A stretch of DNA of 64,000 bases from Paracoccus kondratievae. GTDB lineage: Bacteria > Pseudomonadota > Alphaproteobacteria > Rhodobacterales > Rhodobacteraceae. The stretch lies in contig NZ_CP045073.1 of the NCBI RefSeq assembly GCF_009301415.1, positions 124,001 to 188,000 on the forward strand, in the 5' to 3' direction. This document shows, piece by piece, positions 63,691 through 64,000 of the stretch. The notes below the pieces were generated by a model. That model saw only the letters and a program-made list of their open reading frames with translations. It was not told the DNA's origin and did not search any database. A program made the position numbers and the translations under genes. Every line of letters starts with the position of its first letter. Position 1 is the first letter of the stretch.

Positions 63691-63885
63691 TCCATACTCG
63701 GCGTGCCACGAAGCCGCTTCGGAACAGCATGCGTTTTTCGGACAGGTTCGACTGCCCGAAAATCCGGATGATCTCAAGCTTTTCGGATGCGGGATATCCG
63801 CCCGGGAAACCAAATTATCCGTGGCTTTCTGCGCGAAAACGGATCTCTCCCTGCGATCTTGCGTGCAAAGGGGCTCTGTCAGGCA
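63691..63885. other. Prophage right-end region with CGAAAA repeats
   Basis: No gene seen. Four CGAAAA motifs lie in 105 bp: TTTTCG at 63735-63740 and 63780-63785, CGAAAA at 63757-63762 and 63834-63839. Mu transposase sites also carry a CGAAA core, so these are candidate right-end binding sites. The proposed terminus is ...CAGGCA at 63880-63885. Confidence 0.45.
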
Positions 63886-63891
63886 AATCAC
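63886..63891. repeat. Proposed right target-site duplication (AATCAC)
   Basis: Second copy of the hexamer found before the proposed left terminus (22810-22815). Confidence 0.4.
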
Positions 63892-63935
63892 CCGAGTGCC
63901 CCAGCAGGCGGAGGCACAGCCCGCGCTCCTTGCGG

Positions 63936-64000
63936 TCAGACCGGAATCTGCCGCAAGATCAGGAACAGAAGCGCCGACAGAAGCGCCGCGGCTGGAACAG
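63936..64000 (-). CDS. C-terminal end of a membrane protein, partial
   Basis: The minus strand reads VPAAALLSALLFLILRQIPV then stop, a hydrophobic C-terminal helix of a gene that starts beyond the window. Too short to assign a family. It suggests that host chromosome resumes right of the prophage. Confidence 0.4.
   Translation of the reverse strand, partial: VPAAALLSALLFLILRQIPV

Larger units (their letters stand above)
22816..63885. mobile_element. Mu-like transposable prophage (~41 kb), RcapMu-like
   Basis: The segment contains a MuA-type DDE transposase, MuB-type ATPase, GemA, a Mor-like activator and homologues of Mu gp25-gp30, I/Z, T, gp35, gp36 and gp37 in Mu order. The tail module is of the long flexible (siphovirus) kind with tape measure, NlpC/P60 and J-like proteins, as in Rhodobacter capsulatus phage RcapMu rather than contractile as in Mu. 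All structural genes look intact. The exact ends are inferred from the AATCAC repeat and TG/CA rule; gene content alone supports limits within 22,790-23,200 and 62,960-63,935. Confidence 0.85.

Noticed and set aside
63484-63891. 135-codon minus-strand frame at the prophage right end
   Set aside because: It overlaps a better supported plus-strand gene and crosses the proposed terminus; composition is not protein-like.

Overview
The window is about 64 kb of GC-rich alphaproteobacterial chromosome. The host genes (hemC/hemE, apt, ispH, group III truncated haemoglobin, ileS, lon followed by an HU-like gene) and a GC-rich intergenic element at 9379-9440 suggest Rhodobacteraceae, most likely Paracoccus or a close relative. 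That placement is inference from gene content and style, not from a search.

Layout. (1) 1-19,845 is ordinary core chromosome: haem synthesis, two small-molecule exporters, an Lrp-type regulator, a RecD-like helicase, an EcsC-family protein, an Ivy-like lysozyme inhibitor, apt, ispH, a GST, rnhA, a TRIC-type channel, a truncated haemoglobin, ileS, an unusual glycosyltransferase-like gene, lon and an HU-family gene. (2) 19,846-19,920 is tRNA-Val(CAC). Its 3' 45 bp are repeated at 22,696-22,740 with one mismatch. Between the copies lie only an orphan type VI secretion vgrG and a 65-residue stump of a DUF2169 adaptor, with no integrase, so this looks like a decayed tRNA-targeted island. (3) About 22,816 to 63,885 is an apparently intact Mu-like transposable prophage of about 41 kb. 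Its gene order resembles Mu and the Rhodobacter capsulatus phage RcapMu. I propose TG/CA termini flanked by a 6-bp AATCAC duplication. (4) From about 63,892 host sequence seems to resume, with the C-terminus of a membrane protein on the minus strand.

Prophage logic. The leftward transcript carries an S24-type repressor, a 355-residue soluble protein, a four-helix membrane protein and a Dam-like methyltransferase. The rightward early transcript carries a Cro/Ner-position gene, small genes, a ParB-like protein, the MuA-type transposase, MuB-type ATPase, DUF3164, a phage HU, GemA and a Mor-like activator. Late genes follow: amidase, holin-like, gp25-gp27 homologues, terminase, portal, head morphogenesis, protease with a nested scaffold start, major head protein, connectors, tail tube, tail chaperones joined by a likely programmed -1 frameshift, tape measure, tail tip, J-like protein, an SGNH-esterase tail fibre and a lectin-like fibre. 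A methyltransferase with an endonuclease-like C-terminus and small unknown genes lie at the right end.

Most interesting points: the repressor / soluble protein / four-helix membrane protein order matches lambda cI-rexA-rexB and sits in AT-richer DNA, so it is a candidate unrecognised exclusion system. Others are the A AAA AAC frameshift site, the nested scaffold start, a perfect 14-bp-arm palindrome inside the parB-like gene, and the orphan vgrG island with paired GGTCAC repeats near both ends.
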